DNA of 64,000 nucleotides, taken from assembly GCA_019417325.1 (NCBI GenBank), contig DXVO01000005.1:1-64000 (forward strand), written 5' to 3'. The translations under genes were made by a program, and so were the position numbers. Each line of letters starts with the position of its first letter. The first letter of the stretch is position 1. Below are positions 8,004 through 16,783 of the stretch, one piece after another. The DNA comes from Parabacteroides sp. (GTDB lineage Bacteria; Bacteroidota; Bacteroidia; Bacteroidales; Tannerellaceae). The notes under the pieces are model-generated. The model made no database searches. It worked only from the letters and a program-made list of their open reading frames with translations, and was not told the DNA's origin.

Positions 8004-8504
8004 ATGTTGTCAATTATAGATATAATAGAAGATACCACAGTGGATGGTCCGGGATTCCGGACTGCTATTTATGCCGCCGGTTGCCCGAATGCTTGTCCGG
8101 GATGCCACAATCCGGAGTCGTGGGATATAAAGAAAGGACGCCATGTCTCGACCGAAGAAATATTGGATAAAATATTGGCTGATGATTTTGCCAATGTGAC
8201 TTTTAGTGGAGGCGATCCGATGTTTCAGCCCGAGGGATTTACGGAGTTGGCACGTTGCATCAAAGAGAAAAGCAATAAGAATATTTGGTGTTATACCGGT
8301 TATACGTTCGAACATATTCTGAATAATCCCAAACAGGCGGAGCTACTTCGGTATGTGGATGTATTGGTTGATGGAAAATTTAAGCAGGCACTTCGGGATG
8401 AAAGTCTGTTATTCCGGGGAAGCAGCAACCAGCGTTTAATCGATGTAAAGGCTTCTTTGAAGCAGCAGGAGGTGATTTGTTTGGATTATAATCCGTATCC
8501 TTGA
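8004..8504 (+). CDS. nrdG: anaerobic ribonucleotide reductase activating protein (radical SAM)
   Basis: A 166-residue radical-SAM activase that installs the glycyl radical on NrdD. The iron-sulfur motif is C27-x3-C31-x2-C34 (GCPNACPGCHNPESW), with FSGGDPM as the SAM-binding GGD-type segment. An in-frame ATG exists upstream at 7959, but it lies inside the palindrome array and its 15 extra residues look non-native; family members begin at MLSIIDIIED, so I use 8004. Pairing with nrdD immediately upstream supports the function. Confidence 0.95.
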   Translation: MLSIIDIIEDTTVDGPGFRTAIYAAGCPNACPGCHNPESWDIKKGRHVSTEEILDKILADDFANVTFSGGDPMFQPEGFTELARCIKEKSNKNIWCYTGYTFEHILNNPKQAELLRYVDVLVDGKFKQALRDESLLFRGSSNQRLIDVKASLKQQEVICLDYNPYP

Positions 8505-8529
8505 ACTTGGGCTGCTCTTAATTGTGTTT

Positions 8530-9291
8530 TCACTTTTTCAGTATTCTTTCCAGATAGGAAGTATCCAATAAATTTACTGTTTCAAATTTCCCTTTATAGA
8601 ATACGCCCCAATTATTGAAAACACAGGGTAATTCCTTTGCTTTCTGCAACGTATCCACTTTTATTAAGTCGACAGGAATTTTTTGTGTGTCACAAAACTG
8701 TTTTATTATTTCTATCTTTTGGAGGATGTAGGGGCATTGCATATCGTAATAAATGACCAGCTCCTTGTTTTCTATACTTTGTTTTTTTGCATTTTCTGTG
8801 AACTTAGGTGTTGTGCCATCAAAGGATAGTGCCAGTAATTCGTATCCGTTATCAGTAGTATCTACAACTTCAAAGCCGAATTTCATAGCAAAAGACTGGT
8901 CGGAAAGCCACGATTTTTGCTTTTTCGCACCAAGCATACAAACGCCGGATTTGCCTTTCTTTTTGGCGTCGGACAAACAATACTCCATCAGTGATTTTCC
9001 ATAACCTTTTCCTTTGTCACTGCCGTAAACCCATAAGCAGTAGATGTAATAGTAGTTGTCTCCGGTTATAGAGACCCAAGCTGTTTCAAGAGGGGCATAT
9101 TCAATAAAAACCGTAGCTTTTGCATTTAACTTTCTGAAGACATGACCTTCGTTTAATCGGTCGGAAAGCCATTGCTTTTTTGCCGATATGCCTTGATGAG
9201 GCTTTTTACTGCGGATAATGCAGCATAAATGCTCATTAGCAAGATTTTCTGTTGTCAGATTAACAAAATCAGTTGTCATATACATCCCCAT
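8530..9291 (-). CDS. GNAT acetyltransferase with C-terminal YoaP-like domain
   Basis: A 253-residue cytoplasmic protein. Residues ~5-155 are a GNAT fold with the acetyl-CoA segment GSDKGKGYGKSLMEYCL (~89-105). The C-terminal ~75 residues (VIYYDMQCPYILQKIEIIKQ onward) resemble the thioredoxin-like YoaP domain found after GNAT modules in Bacillus YoaP and relatives. The substrate is unknown. Alternative starts exist two and four codons into the frame. It is separate from nrdG (convergent, 25 bp). Confidence 0.85.
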   Translation of the reverse strand: MGMYMTTDFVNLTTENLANEHLCCIIRSKKPHQGISAKKQWLSDRLNEGHVFRKLNAKATVFIEYAPLETAWVSITGDNYYYIYCLWVYGSDKGKGYGKSLMEYCLSDAKKKGKSGVCMLGAKKQKSWLSDQSFAMKFGFEVVDTTDNGYELLALSFDGTTPKFTENAKKQSIENKELVIYYDMQCPYILQKIEIIKQFCDTQKIPVDLIKVDTLQKAKELPCVFNNWGVFYKGKFETVNLLDTSYLERILKK

Positions 9292-9409
9292 TTTAAGATT
9301 TTTATTGGTTTAAATGAGCCGATCGGAGAATAAACTTTGCAGTTAAATAGCTCTATCCAAATATAAAAGTATCGTTTTTTTGTATAAACAGAAAAGAAAG
9401 GGAGGAAAA

Positions 9410-9874
9410 TTATTTCTGCTCTTTCTTTTTGCCAAGTACATGGGGCACAAATCCTTTATATAAAAAATGTTTTCGTTTCAGTATGTGAAGAATCCCCAGA
9501 ATCCCTGCAATACAGCTGGTTTTGTAATGCAATAATCCCACAGAAGAATTGGCCCCCTCTATGAAAAACAGTAATGATAGGCCGGAGATAACTACCAGCA
9601 AAAAAACAACGGATAATAACAGTACGGCTTTTCTTTTGCCTTTACAATCGGTTGTTTTCAGCCCTTTATACCATCCCCAGTGGCTTTTGATATGCAAAAT
9701 TCCCAACATCATAAATAATAGACTGACAATGGTGTGGAATATGGCCCAATTATGCCATGTCTCATGATTGGTCCCTTGTCCTGCGATATGTAATTCGATA
9801 CCCGTATAGAGTGATAAAACGAACGCGGGAACTAATATTAAATCTGTCAAATAAATAACTCGGATTCTATTCAT
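9410..9874 (-). CDS. small membrane protein, DUF4405-like
   Basis: About 154 residues with four hydrophobic helices and conserved-looking histidines placed as in small b-type cytochrome or DUF4405 proteins (ETWHNWAIFHTIVSLLFM, LGILHIKSHWGWYKGL). The frame can be extended to a TTG at 9949, but the first 25 residues then have no membrane or signal character and the ATG at ~9874 starts cleanly before the first helix. It lies 67 bp downstream of the AraC regulator on the same strand. Haem binding is only suggested by the histidine pattern. Confidence 0.75.
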   Translation of the reverse strand: MNRIRVIYLTDLILVPAFVLSLYTGIELHIAGQGTNHETWHNWAIFHTIVSLLFMMLGILHIKSHWGWYKGLKTTDCKGKRKAVLLLSVVFLLVVISGLSLLFFIEGANSSVGLLHYKTSCIAGILGILHILKRKHFLYKGFVPHVLGKKKEQK

Positions 9875-9941
9875 CTTTTTTATTGCAAAAATACAATGGG
9901 TTGATAAATAGGAGAATAGACGATATGAGGTTAAAGTTGTA

Positions 9942-10784
9942 CTATTCAAGGTATTTTTTCCGGTAGAGAGTAGGATTTACGCCTACCGTTTTTGTGAACA
10001 GCCGGGTGAAATAAGCGTAGTCCTCTATCCCCAATTGAATAGAAATCTCTCTTACGTTCAAAGAGGTATAGACTAACAACCGTTTGGCTCTCAGCATGAG
10101 TTCGTTCTGAATGTACTTGCTTATGCTTATACCTGTAATATTCTTAACGACCTCGTTCAGATATACGGGGGAGAGGTGTAGTGCTTCTGCATAATAAGAT
10201 ATGTGTCTGTTTATTTGCTTTTCCTCCGAAAGTAGCTCTTTGAAAGCCAGTGTAATCTCGATGTATCTTCTGTTTTTAGATTTTTGTATGGTAAGTTCCC
10301 GAATAGCATCCGTTATTATTCCTGCGGTGGCACAAGATAAATTTAGTAAAACAGTTTTTGATTTGTCGGTTTTCCATTCGTCGATTCTGCGAAGAATCAT
10401 GGAAAATAATTGGGTTAGCTCAGCGCATTGTCTATCGTTTATATAAAACGGTACAGGCGATAATGCATATTCGGCTATGGTTTGTTTTGTTGGTGTGTCT
10501 ATGAATGCTCCGTCCATAAATAAAAGCAATGCTTTGGCATTTCCCGCTTCAATAACATGATGGACCTGGTTAGGTTGAACACAAATTCCGTTACCTGCCG
10601 ATAAGTCATAGTCTTTGAAATCAATGCTGACACGACATGTTCCGCACTCCACTATGCCGAATACGTAGTAGTCGTCCCGGTGGACATAGTCGATAGCCCG
10701 ATTCGGTAAAAGATAAGAAACTTCCTTTGCGAATATTCCAAAATCGGATTGTTGGGTTGCTTTATGTATAGGAATATCTGTCAT
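9942..10784 (-). CDS. AraC-family transcriptional regulator
   Basis: A 280-residue regulator. The N-terminal ~110 residues form a cupin-like sensing domain (GNGICVQPNQVHHVIEAGNA), and the C-terminal ~100 residues two helix-turn-helix motifs ending in the AraC signature (GIEDYAYFTRLFTKTVGVNP, residues ~250-269). It probably binds a small ligand and controls nearby genes. The DUF4405-like gene is immediately downstream and may share its transcript. The target is unknown. Confidence 0.9.
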   Translation of the reverse strand: MTDIPIHKATQQSDFGIFAKEVSYLLPNRAIDYVHRDDYYVFGIVECGTCRVSIDFKDYDLSAGNGICVQPNQVHHVIEAGNAKALLLFMDGAFIDTPTKQTIAEYALSPVPFYINDRQCAELTQLFSMILRRIDEWKTDKSKTVLLNLSCATAGIITDAIRELTIQKSKNRRYIEITLAFKELLSEEKQINRHISYYAEALHLSPVYLNEVVKNITGISISKYIQNELMLRAKRLLVYTSLNVREISIQLGIEDYAYFTRLFTKTVGVNPTLYRKKYLE

Positions 10785-10949
10785 TTGATATTTTGAGTAA
10801 AGTTAGTAAAAACTTCCGACATGAGTAAAATATCTTTTCTTCGTTTACACTGGCATTTGCACCGCCGTCATTTTACAATGGTTTCTTCCTGTTGTAATTC
10901 CTGTTACATGCATAGTTTTCATGCCTTGCAATAATTTGGACTTTACCGG

Positions 10950-10981
10950 CTTGCATGTTTGAAATATAACTTATATCTTTG
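10950..10981 (+). promoter_or_regulatory. promoter of the 34-codon ORF
   Basis: CTTG at 10950-10953, a 20-nt spacer and a perfect -7 box TATCTTTG at 10974-10981. Start near 10988, giving a leader of about 18 nt before the ATG at 11006. Confidence 0.6.
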
Positions 10982-11005
10982 CCGAAATTTTGAAGATAAA
11001 GTTTC

Positions 11006-11110
11006 ATGTCGAAGAAAGTGTATAAGGATAATCCGCTGGTTATTTCCGGTTATATGTCGGACAATGAGGCTTATTTTTCTATTTTATGGGATAATAATTT
11101 CATTATATAA
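11006..11110 (+). CDS. 34-residue small protein or leader peptide upstream of carB
   Basis: A short frame beginning MSKKVYKDNPLVISGYMSDN and ending WDNNFII. No signal or membrane segment; I do not recognise it. It has a good promoter 25 bp upstream (-7 box 10974-10981) and a strong intrinsic terminator directly after the stop, so it forms a complete miniature transcription unit 105 bp before carB. Either it is an independent small protein, or it is a leader peptide whose translation controls read-through into carB. No run of regulatory codons is obvious, so classical attenuation is not demonstrated. Confidence 0.45.
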   Translation: MSKKVYKDNPLVISGYMSDNEAYFSILWDNNFII

Positions 11111-11111
11111 G

Positions 11112-11145
11112 ATGCGTTAGTTACTTTTACTAACGCATTTTTTTT
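11112..11145 (+). terminator. intrinsic terminator between the small ORF and carB
   Basis: Perfect 10-bp stem ATGCGTTAGT (11112-11121) with ACTAACGCAT (11129-11138), a 7-nt loop and a run of eight T (11138-11145). Confidence 0.9.
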
Positions 11146-11215
11146 GTGTCCCGAAGTTTGAATAGGTCAAAAGAATCAACATTAATATATAATATTTAAA
11201 AACAACCCATTTACT

Positions 11216-14200
11216 ATGTCGAAAAGTGGTATCAAAAAGGTGATTGTTCTGGGCTCGGGTGCCTTGAAGATTGGACAGGCAGGAGAGTTTGACTACTCCG
11301 GCTCGCAGGCATTAAAGGCTCTGAAAGAAGAAGGTATCAGTACCGTATTGCTAAATCCGAATATTGCAACTATTCAAACATCGGAAGGGGTGGCTGATAA
11401 GGTATATTTCCTGCCTATCACTCCCTATTTTGTTGAAGAAGTAATCAAAAAAGAACAACCGGACGGAATTTTGCTTGCTTTTGGCGGACAGACTGCATTG
11501 AACTGCGGAACGGAACTTTATACCAGCGGCACACTTGCAAAATATGGTGTGAAGGTATTGGGAACTTCCGTAGAAGCAATCATGTATACAGAAGACCGTG
11601 ACCTGTTTGTAAAGAAGCTTAACGAGATAGAAGTGAAAACTCCGATCAGCCAGGCTTGCGAAAATCTGGAAGATGTAGTGAAAGCTGCTTACCGTATCGG
11701 TTTCCCGGTAATGATCCGTTCAGCTTATGCTCTGGGTGGTATGGGTAGCGGTATCTGTAAAGATGAAGCTGAACTGCGTACATTGGCGGAAAGTGCATTT
11801 GCTTATTCTCCACAGGTATTGGTCGAAGAATCCCTGAAGGGTTGGAAAGAAATAGAATTTGAGGTAATCCGCGATAAGAACGATCATTGCTTCACCGTAG
11901 TCAGTATGGAAAATGTAGACCCGCTGGGCGTACATACCGGTGAAAGTATTGTTGTTGCTCCTACTTGTTCGTTGACAGACAAGGAACTGGACTTGCTGAA
12001 AGAACTTTCGACAAAGACAATCCGCCACTTAGGCATTGTTGGTGAATGTAATATCCAGTATGCTTTCAATTCTGATACATGCGACTATCGTGTGATCGAG
12101 GTAAATGCCCGTCTGAGCCGTTCTTCAGCATTGGCATCCAAAGCAAGCGGTTATCCTTTGGCTTTTGTTGCAGCTAAGCTGGCTTTAGGATACAGCTTGG
12201 ATGAAATTGGCGAAATGGGTACAGCAAACTCTGCTTACAAAGCACCGGAGGTAGACTATATAATCGCAAAGATTCCGCGTTGGGACTTGACTAAATTCGT
12301 AGGTGTAAGCCGTCTGATCGGTTCCAGCATGAAGTCTGTGGGTGAAATCATGTCAATCGGTAAGAGCTTTGAAGAAATCATGCAGAAAGGTCTGCGTATG
12401 ATCGGTCAGGGCATGCACGGTTTTGTAGGCAATAATGATGTGGAATTCGACAATCTGGACGATGCATTGGCTAATCCGACCGACCTCCGTATCTTTGCCG
12501 TAGCCCAGGCTTTGGAAAAAGGATATACCGTAGACCGTATCCACGAACTGTCTAAGATTACTCCGTGGTTCCTGGAAAAACTGAAAAATATTGTAGACTA
12601 TACCAAAGTATTGTCTGCTTACCATACGATCGAAGATCTGCCGGAAGATGTATTGCGTGAAGCAAAACGTCTGGGATTCTCCGACTTCCAGATTGCACGT
12701 TATGTAGAACATTCGGACGGCAATATGGAGAAAGAAAATATCCGTGTACGCAACTTGCGTAAGAAAATGGGTATTGTTCCGAGCGTAAAACGTATCAATA
12801 CGGTTGCTTCCGAACACCCGGAACTAACAAACTACCTGTATATGACGTATGACGGCAGCCAGAACGATATCAACTACTATCCGAATGACAAAAGTGTGGT
12901 AATTCTGGGTTCTGGTGCTTATCGTATCGGTTCTTCCGTCGAGTTCGACTGGTGTTCGGTAAATGCGGCACAGACTGCACGTAAGCTGGGGTACAAATCT
13001 ATCATGATTAATTATAATCCGGAAACTGTATCTACAGATTACGATATGTGCGACCGTTTGTATTTCGACGAACTCTCAATGGAACGTGTACTGGACGTAA
13101 TCGACCTGGAACTTCCGAAGGGTGTGATTGTCTCTGTAGGTGGTCAGATTCCGAATAACCTGGCAATGAAACTTCATCGCCAGAATGTGCCTATCCTGGG
13201 TACTTCTCCGCTATCAATCGACCGTGCGGAAAACCGTCACAAATTCTCTGCCATGTTGGACTCTTTAGGTATCGACCAGCCATGTTGGGCAGAGTTGACC
13301 AGTATGGAAGAAATCGACGACTTTATTGCTAAAGTAGGTTTCCCTATTTTGATCCGTCCGTCATATGTACTTTCCGGGGCAGCAATGAATGTTTGTCACA
13401 GCAAGGAACAGATGATTGAATTCCTGGATCTGGCAGCTAAGGTATCTAAAGAATATCCGGTTGTTGTATCTCAGTTCTTGCAGGGTGCAAAAGAAATCGA
13501 ATTTGATGCGGTTGCCATGAATGGTGAAGTGGTTGAATACGCAATTTCCGAACATATTGAATTTGCAGGTGTTCACTCCGGTGATGCAACATTGGTATTC
13601 CCGGCTCAGAAAATCTATTTTGAAACGGCACGCCGTATCAAGAAGGTGAGCAAGATGATTGCAAAAGAATTGAATATCAGCGGTCCGTTCAATATCCAGT
13701 TCCTGGCAAAGAACAACGATGTGAAAGTTATCGAATGTAACTTGCGTGCATCACGTAGCTTCCCGTTTGTATCTAAAGTATTGAAACGTAACTTTATTGA
13801 AACTGCAACCCGTATTATGCTGGATGCTCCGTATACAAAACCGGATAAGAGTGCATTCGATATCGACTGGATTGGTGTAAAAGCATCTCAGTTTTCATTT
13901 GCCCGTCTGCATAAAGCCGACCCTGTATTAGGTGTGGATATGAGTTCTACCGGTGAAGTGGGGTGTATCGGTGATGATTTCGATGAAGCATTGCTTTCAG
14001 CTATGATGGCTGTAGGAAATACAATTCCTAAAAAGAATGTGCTGGTTTCTTCAGGTGCAGCCAAGAGTAAAGCAGAACTGTTGGATCCTTGCCGCCAGCT
14101 TGCTAATAAGGGATATGTGATTTATGGTACTGCCGGTACTGCGAAATTCCTGAACGATAACGGTATCGATGCAATTGCCGTATGCTGGCCGGATGAACAA

Positions 14201-14434
14201 GGCGATTTGAATATTATGGATATGTTCAGCAAACATGTATTCGAATTGGTAGTGAACATACCGAAAGATCATAGCAAGCGTGAGTTGACGAACGGTTATA
14301 AAATCCGCCGTGCTGCAATCGATCATAATATTCCTTTGATTACGAACGCTCGTTTAGCGAGTGCATTTATCGATGCTTTCTGTAATCTGAAGACTGAAGA
14401 TATTCAGATTAAGAGCTGGCAGGAATACAAGTAA
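11216..14434 (+). CDS. carB: carbamoyl-phosphate synthase large subunit
   Basis: A 1072-residue synthase forming carbamoyl phosphate from bicarbonate, ammonia (delivered by CarA) and two ATP, for arginine and pyrimidine synthesis. Two homologous halves are visible, each starting with a glycine-rich motif (VLGSGALKIGQAGEFDYSG near 10; VILGSGAYRIGSSVEFDW near 562) and an ATP-grasp core (EVNARLSRSSALASKASGYP; ECNLRASRSFPFVSKV). The C-terminal ~140 residues are the MGS-like regulatory domain. The length equals the family norm. carA is not in the window. A 34-codon ORF and terminator precede it. Confidence 0.98.
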   Translation: MSKSGIKKVIVLGSGALKIGQAGEFDYSGSQALKALKEEGISTVLLNPNIATIQTSEGVADKVYFLPITPYFVEEVIKKEQPDGILLAFGGQTALNCGTELYTSGTLAKYGVKVLGTSVEAIMYTEDRDLFVKKLNEIEVKTPISQACENLEDVVKAAYRIGFPVMIRSAYALGGMGSGICKDEAELRTLAESAFAYSPQVLVEESLKGWKEIEFEVIRDKNDHCFTVVSMENVDPLGVHTGESIVVAPTCSLTDKELDLLKELSTKTIRHLGIVGECNIQYAFNSDTCDYRVIEVNARLSRSSALASKASGYPLAFVAAKLALGYSLDEIGEMGTANSAYKAPEVDYIIAKIPRWDLTKFVGVSRLIGSSMKSVGEIMSIGKSFEEIMQKGLRMIGQGMHGFVGNNDVEFDNLDDALANPTDLRIFAVAQALEKGYTVDRIHELSKITPWFLEKLKNIVDYTKVLSAYHTIEDLPEDVLREAKRLGFSDFQIARYVEHSDGNMEKENIRVRNLRKKMGIVPSVKRINTVASEHPELTNYLYMTYDGSQNDINYYPNDKSVVILGSGAYRIGSSVEFDWCSVNAAQTARKLGYKSIMINYNPETVSTDYDMCDRLYFDELSMERVLDVIDLELPKGVIVSVGGQIPNNLAMKLHRQNVPILGTSPLSIDRAENRHKFSAMLDSLGIDQPCWAELTSMEEIDDFIAKVGFPILIRPSYVLSGAAMNVCHSKEQMIEFLDLAAKVSKEYPVVVSQFLQGAKEIEFDAVAMNGEVVEYAISEHIEFAGVHSGDATLVFPAQKIYFETARRIKKVSKMIAKELNISGPFNIQFLAKNNDVKVIECNLRASRSFPFVSKVLKRNFIETATRIMLDAPYTKPDKSAFDIDWIGVKASQFSFARLHKADPVLGVDMSSTGEVGCIGDDFDEALLSAMMAVGNTIPKKNVLVSSGAAKSKAELLDPCRQLANKGYVIYGTAGTAKFLNDNGIDAIAVCWPDEQGDLNIMDMFSKHVFELVVNIPKDHSKRELTNGYKIRRAAIDHNIPLITNARLASAFIDAFCNLKTEDIQIKSWQEYK

Positions 14435-14471
14435 TAAAATATTTAAGTATATTTGTATCCAACATATTGTT

Positions 14472-14499
14472 AAAGACAGGGCAGTAATGCCTTGTCTTT
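14472..14499 (+). terminator. hairpin after carB
   Basis: AAAGACAGGGCA (14472-14483), GTAA loop, TGCCTTGTCTTT (14488-14499): a 12-bp stem with one wobble pair, followed by a weak T-rich stretch. A possible upstream ATG for the next gene (14487) falls inside this hairpin, which argues for the later start. Confidence 0.6.
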
Positions 14500-14522
14500 C
14501 TCATTTTCAATTCAAAAATACC

Positions 14523-16586
14523 ATGTGTAGACTACTGATCTTATTGTTATCCTTCCTGCTGGCAGTTCCTGCTGTCAGAGCGTCGGTAGTCCTTCCTTAT
14601 GTATTTGTCAAAAATTATTCAGTAGATGATTATAAGGCGGGTTGTCAGAACTGGGGCTTCTCGCTTACGCCGGAAGGTATTCTTTACGTAGCGAATAGTT
14701 CCGGTTTACTTGCGTTCAATGGGAATGCATGGAAACTTTACCAGTTGCCTGGGCAACTGGAAGTGACCGGAGTTACTAACTACAATGATACGATTTATAC
14801 ACAGGGTGAAAATGCATTGTATGGTTGGACATATGATGATAACGGAATGTTGCATCACCATGCGCTGGAAACAGTTCCTCCGGAAGTAGAGTTTGATGCA
14901 CCTCCGGTTTCCATCCCTTTCAGTCTTCCGGAAGAAATAAAGGAGGCGGAACCAAGTGCCTTTGCAACAAATGAAACTTTATATTTTATCGGAACTTATA
15001 AACAAGGATTATTTATTACAGATAAAGAAGGGCATATCCTTCATCATTTATCCTTACAAAATCAATTGCAGGATAATATGGTCCGGTTTATCAGCGTACA
15101 GGACGATAGCCAGATATGGGTAGCATTGGATAACGGACTGGCCCAGATAACTCTGGACCCTCCCATTATCCTATTGGAAAAACGCAGTATTATAGGAAAA
15201 CTGATAGATGGAGGAATACATGATGGGGTATTATATCTGCAAACAGGTTTTGGCTATTTTAAACGTTCCCTTATTGCAGAAGATCCATTTGTAGCTGTTG
15301 CTGAGGAAGATGCCAAGCCATTCTTGGTTTCATATAAAAACCGAAAGGAATATACTGTTAACCGGCTGGTTAGGGATACGGCATCACTTGGCGCTTTTGT
15401 TTCTGCAAAACATATTTATCCCGCTGGAGATAGTTTGTATTGGTTGTCGATGGATAATCAGGCTGCCTTATTCCATATCAGTGGCGGTACGGCTGTATTG
15501 AAATGCCGACTGCTGTTTAATAACTATGATATGAATCTGGTTACCCGTGGTACGCGCATTATCCCTTTGAATGAAAGCATGGTGTTAGCATCTACTATGC
15601 AGGGACCTTTACTAATAAATGTGCGTGATTTGATTGATGCAGGGCTTCCGGGTAAAACCTCTCTGCAAGTTTTTGAGTTGGAGTATATGGATGCAAAAGG
15701 TTGCTATAATTTGCCTCTCAACAATCAGAAGATAGAACTTCCATATGATTTTCAGGAGTTCACCGCTTATATAGGTACTACGATCTTTACATCCAATCAT
15801 CAGATTAGTTATAAGATAGAAGGGGTTTCTTCCGGCTGGTCTTCCTGGCAATCGGAAGGGAAAATATCATTCTTACAATTACCTGAAGGGCATTATGAAT
15901 TAAAAGTCCGTAAATATGTGGTCAAAGGGCCTTTTCCTGAACTTTCTCTGTCAATAGATGTTCGTCCGCCCTGGTATAATACGGTTTGGGCATGGTTGGC
16001 GTATATTCTTATTGTCTGGATTGTCGCACAGGGCGTATTACGTTATAATCTTAAAAACCTGCATAAGGAAGAGCAGGCAAAGATGGAAGCGGAACGTCTG
16101 GCTGAGCAGCAACGCATGCAGGAAATGAAAAGCCAGATGTTGGAAGCGGAACTTCAGAATAAAAATAATGAGTTGACTTTACAAACGACAGCTCTGGTGA
16201 AGCGTAATCAGACAATTCAATCTTTATTGGGAGAATTGGATAAACAAAAAGAAGCATTGGGCGAGCGTTATCCGAATAAGCTTTACAACCGGATGAAAGC
16301 TTTGTTGGAAAGTACACGGGATGACCCGGCCGACTGGAAGTTGTTTGAAAGCTATTTTAATAGTGCTCATCAGAATTTTATGGACAGGTTGCGTCAGGAA
16401 TATGCAGATATTACTACTGGCGACTTACGTATTTGCTGTCTTTTGCGTATGAATCTTTCTACAAAGGAAATTGCCTCATTGTTAAATGTTTCGGTACGTG
16501 CTATAGAACTTCGCCGCTATCGCCTGCGTAAGCGTTTAGGCTTGGAAGGAGATACGAATCTTATTGATTTTCTGATGAATTTCTAA
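14523..16586 (+). CDS. membrane-bound one-component regulator: beta-propeller, Y_Y_Y domain and LuxR-type HTH
   Basis: From the ATG at 14523 the protein has 687 residues and a clear signal peptide (MCRLLILLLSFLLAVPAVRA). A periplasmic propeller-like region follows, then a Y_Y_Y-type domain (EFTAYIGTTIFTSNHQISYK, ELKVRKYV), one membrane helix (WYNTVWAWLAYILIVWIVAQ), a long coiled coil rich in E, Q and K (~510-590) and a C-terminal LuxR/GerE-type HTH (LSTKEIASLLNVSVRAIELR). It resembles HTCS sensors but has no kinase, so ligand binding outside would be coupled directly to DNA binding inside. Target unknown; the adjacent oxidoreductase is a candidate. Confidence 0.88.
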   Translation: MCRLLILLLSFLLAVPAVRASVVLPYVFVKNYSVDDYKAGCQNWGFSLTPEGILYVANSSGLLAFNGNAWKLYQLPGQLEVTGVTNYNDTIYTQGENALYGWTYDDNGMLHHHALETVPPEVEFDAPPVSIPFSLPEEIKEAEPSAFATNETLYFIGTYKQGLFITDKEGHILHHLSLQNQLQDNMVRFISVQDDSQIWVALDNGLAQITLDPPIILLEKRSIIGKLIDGGIHDGVLYLQTGFGYFKRSLIAEDPFVAVAEEDAKPFLVSYKNRKEYTVNRLVRDTASLGAFVSAKHIYPAGDSLYWLSMDNQAALFHISGGTAVLKCRLLFNNYDMNLVTRGTRIIPLNESMVLASTMQGPLLINVRDLIDAGLPGKTSLQVFELEYMDAKGCYNLPLNNQKIELPYDFQEFTAYIGTTIFTSNHQISYKIEGVSSGWSSWQSEGKISFLQLPEGHYELKVRKYVVKGPFPELSLSIDVRPPWYNTVWAWLAYILIVWIVAQGVLRYNLKNLHKEEQAKMEAERLAEQQRMQEMKSQMLEAELQNKNNELTLQTTALVKRNQTIQSLLGELDKQKEALGERYPNKLYNRMKALLESTRDDPADWKLFESYFNSAHQNFMDRLRQEYADITTGDLRICCLLRMNLSTKEIASLLNVSVRAIELRRYRLRKRLGLEGDTNLIDFLMNF

Positions 16587-16783
16587 ATTTATTTTCTCAA
16601 AAATGATATTTTTATAATCTATTGAAAAATAGGTGTTTAAGTCCTGTTTTTTAATAGAAGAGAAAGGATTGTTGTATTCTTTGTTGCTGCACATATTATT
16701 TGCGCAAGTTGTGTAGTAGCCTTTTTTATAGAGAATTTTTGTTATTCCGTTTTCTTTGTAGCACATAAATCTAATTTTCATAC

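Larger units (their letters stand above)
10785..11215. other. intergenic region upstream of carB with a self-contained small transcription unit
   Basis: Apart from the 34-codon ORF, its promoter and its terminator (listed separately) I see nothing else definite. The first ~160 bp carry the AraC gene's upstream region. The 70 bp between terminator and carB hold a TTTG at 11157-11160 with only an AT-rich -7 candidate, so carB may depend partly on read-through. Confidence 0.7.

Noticed and set aside
14487..14522. Upstream start for the Y_Y_Y/LuxR regulator
   Set aside because: The ATG lies within the hairpin that follows carB and would put 12 residues before a perfect signal peptide.
16536..16781. 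81-codon minus-strand ORF between the LuxR-type regulator and sqr
   Set aside because: Overlaps the end of the regulator gene; composition is that of an AT-rich intergenic region, with no promoter or conserved motif.
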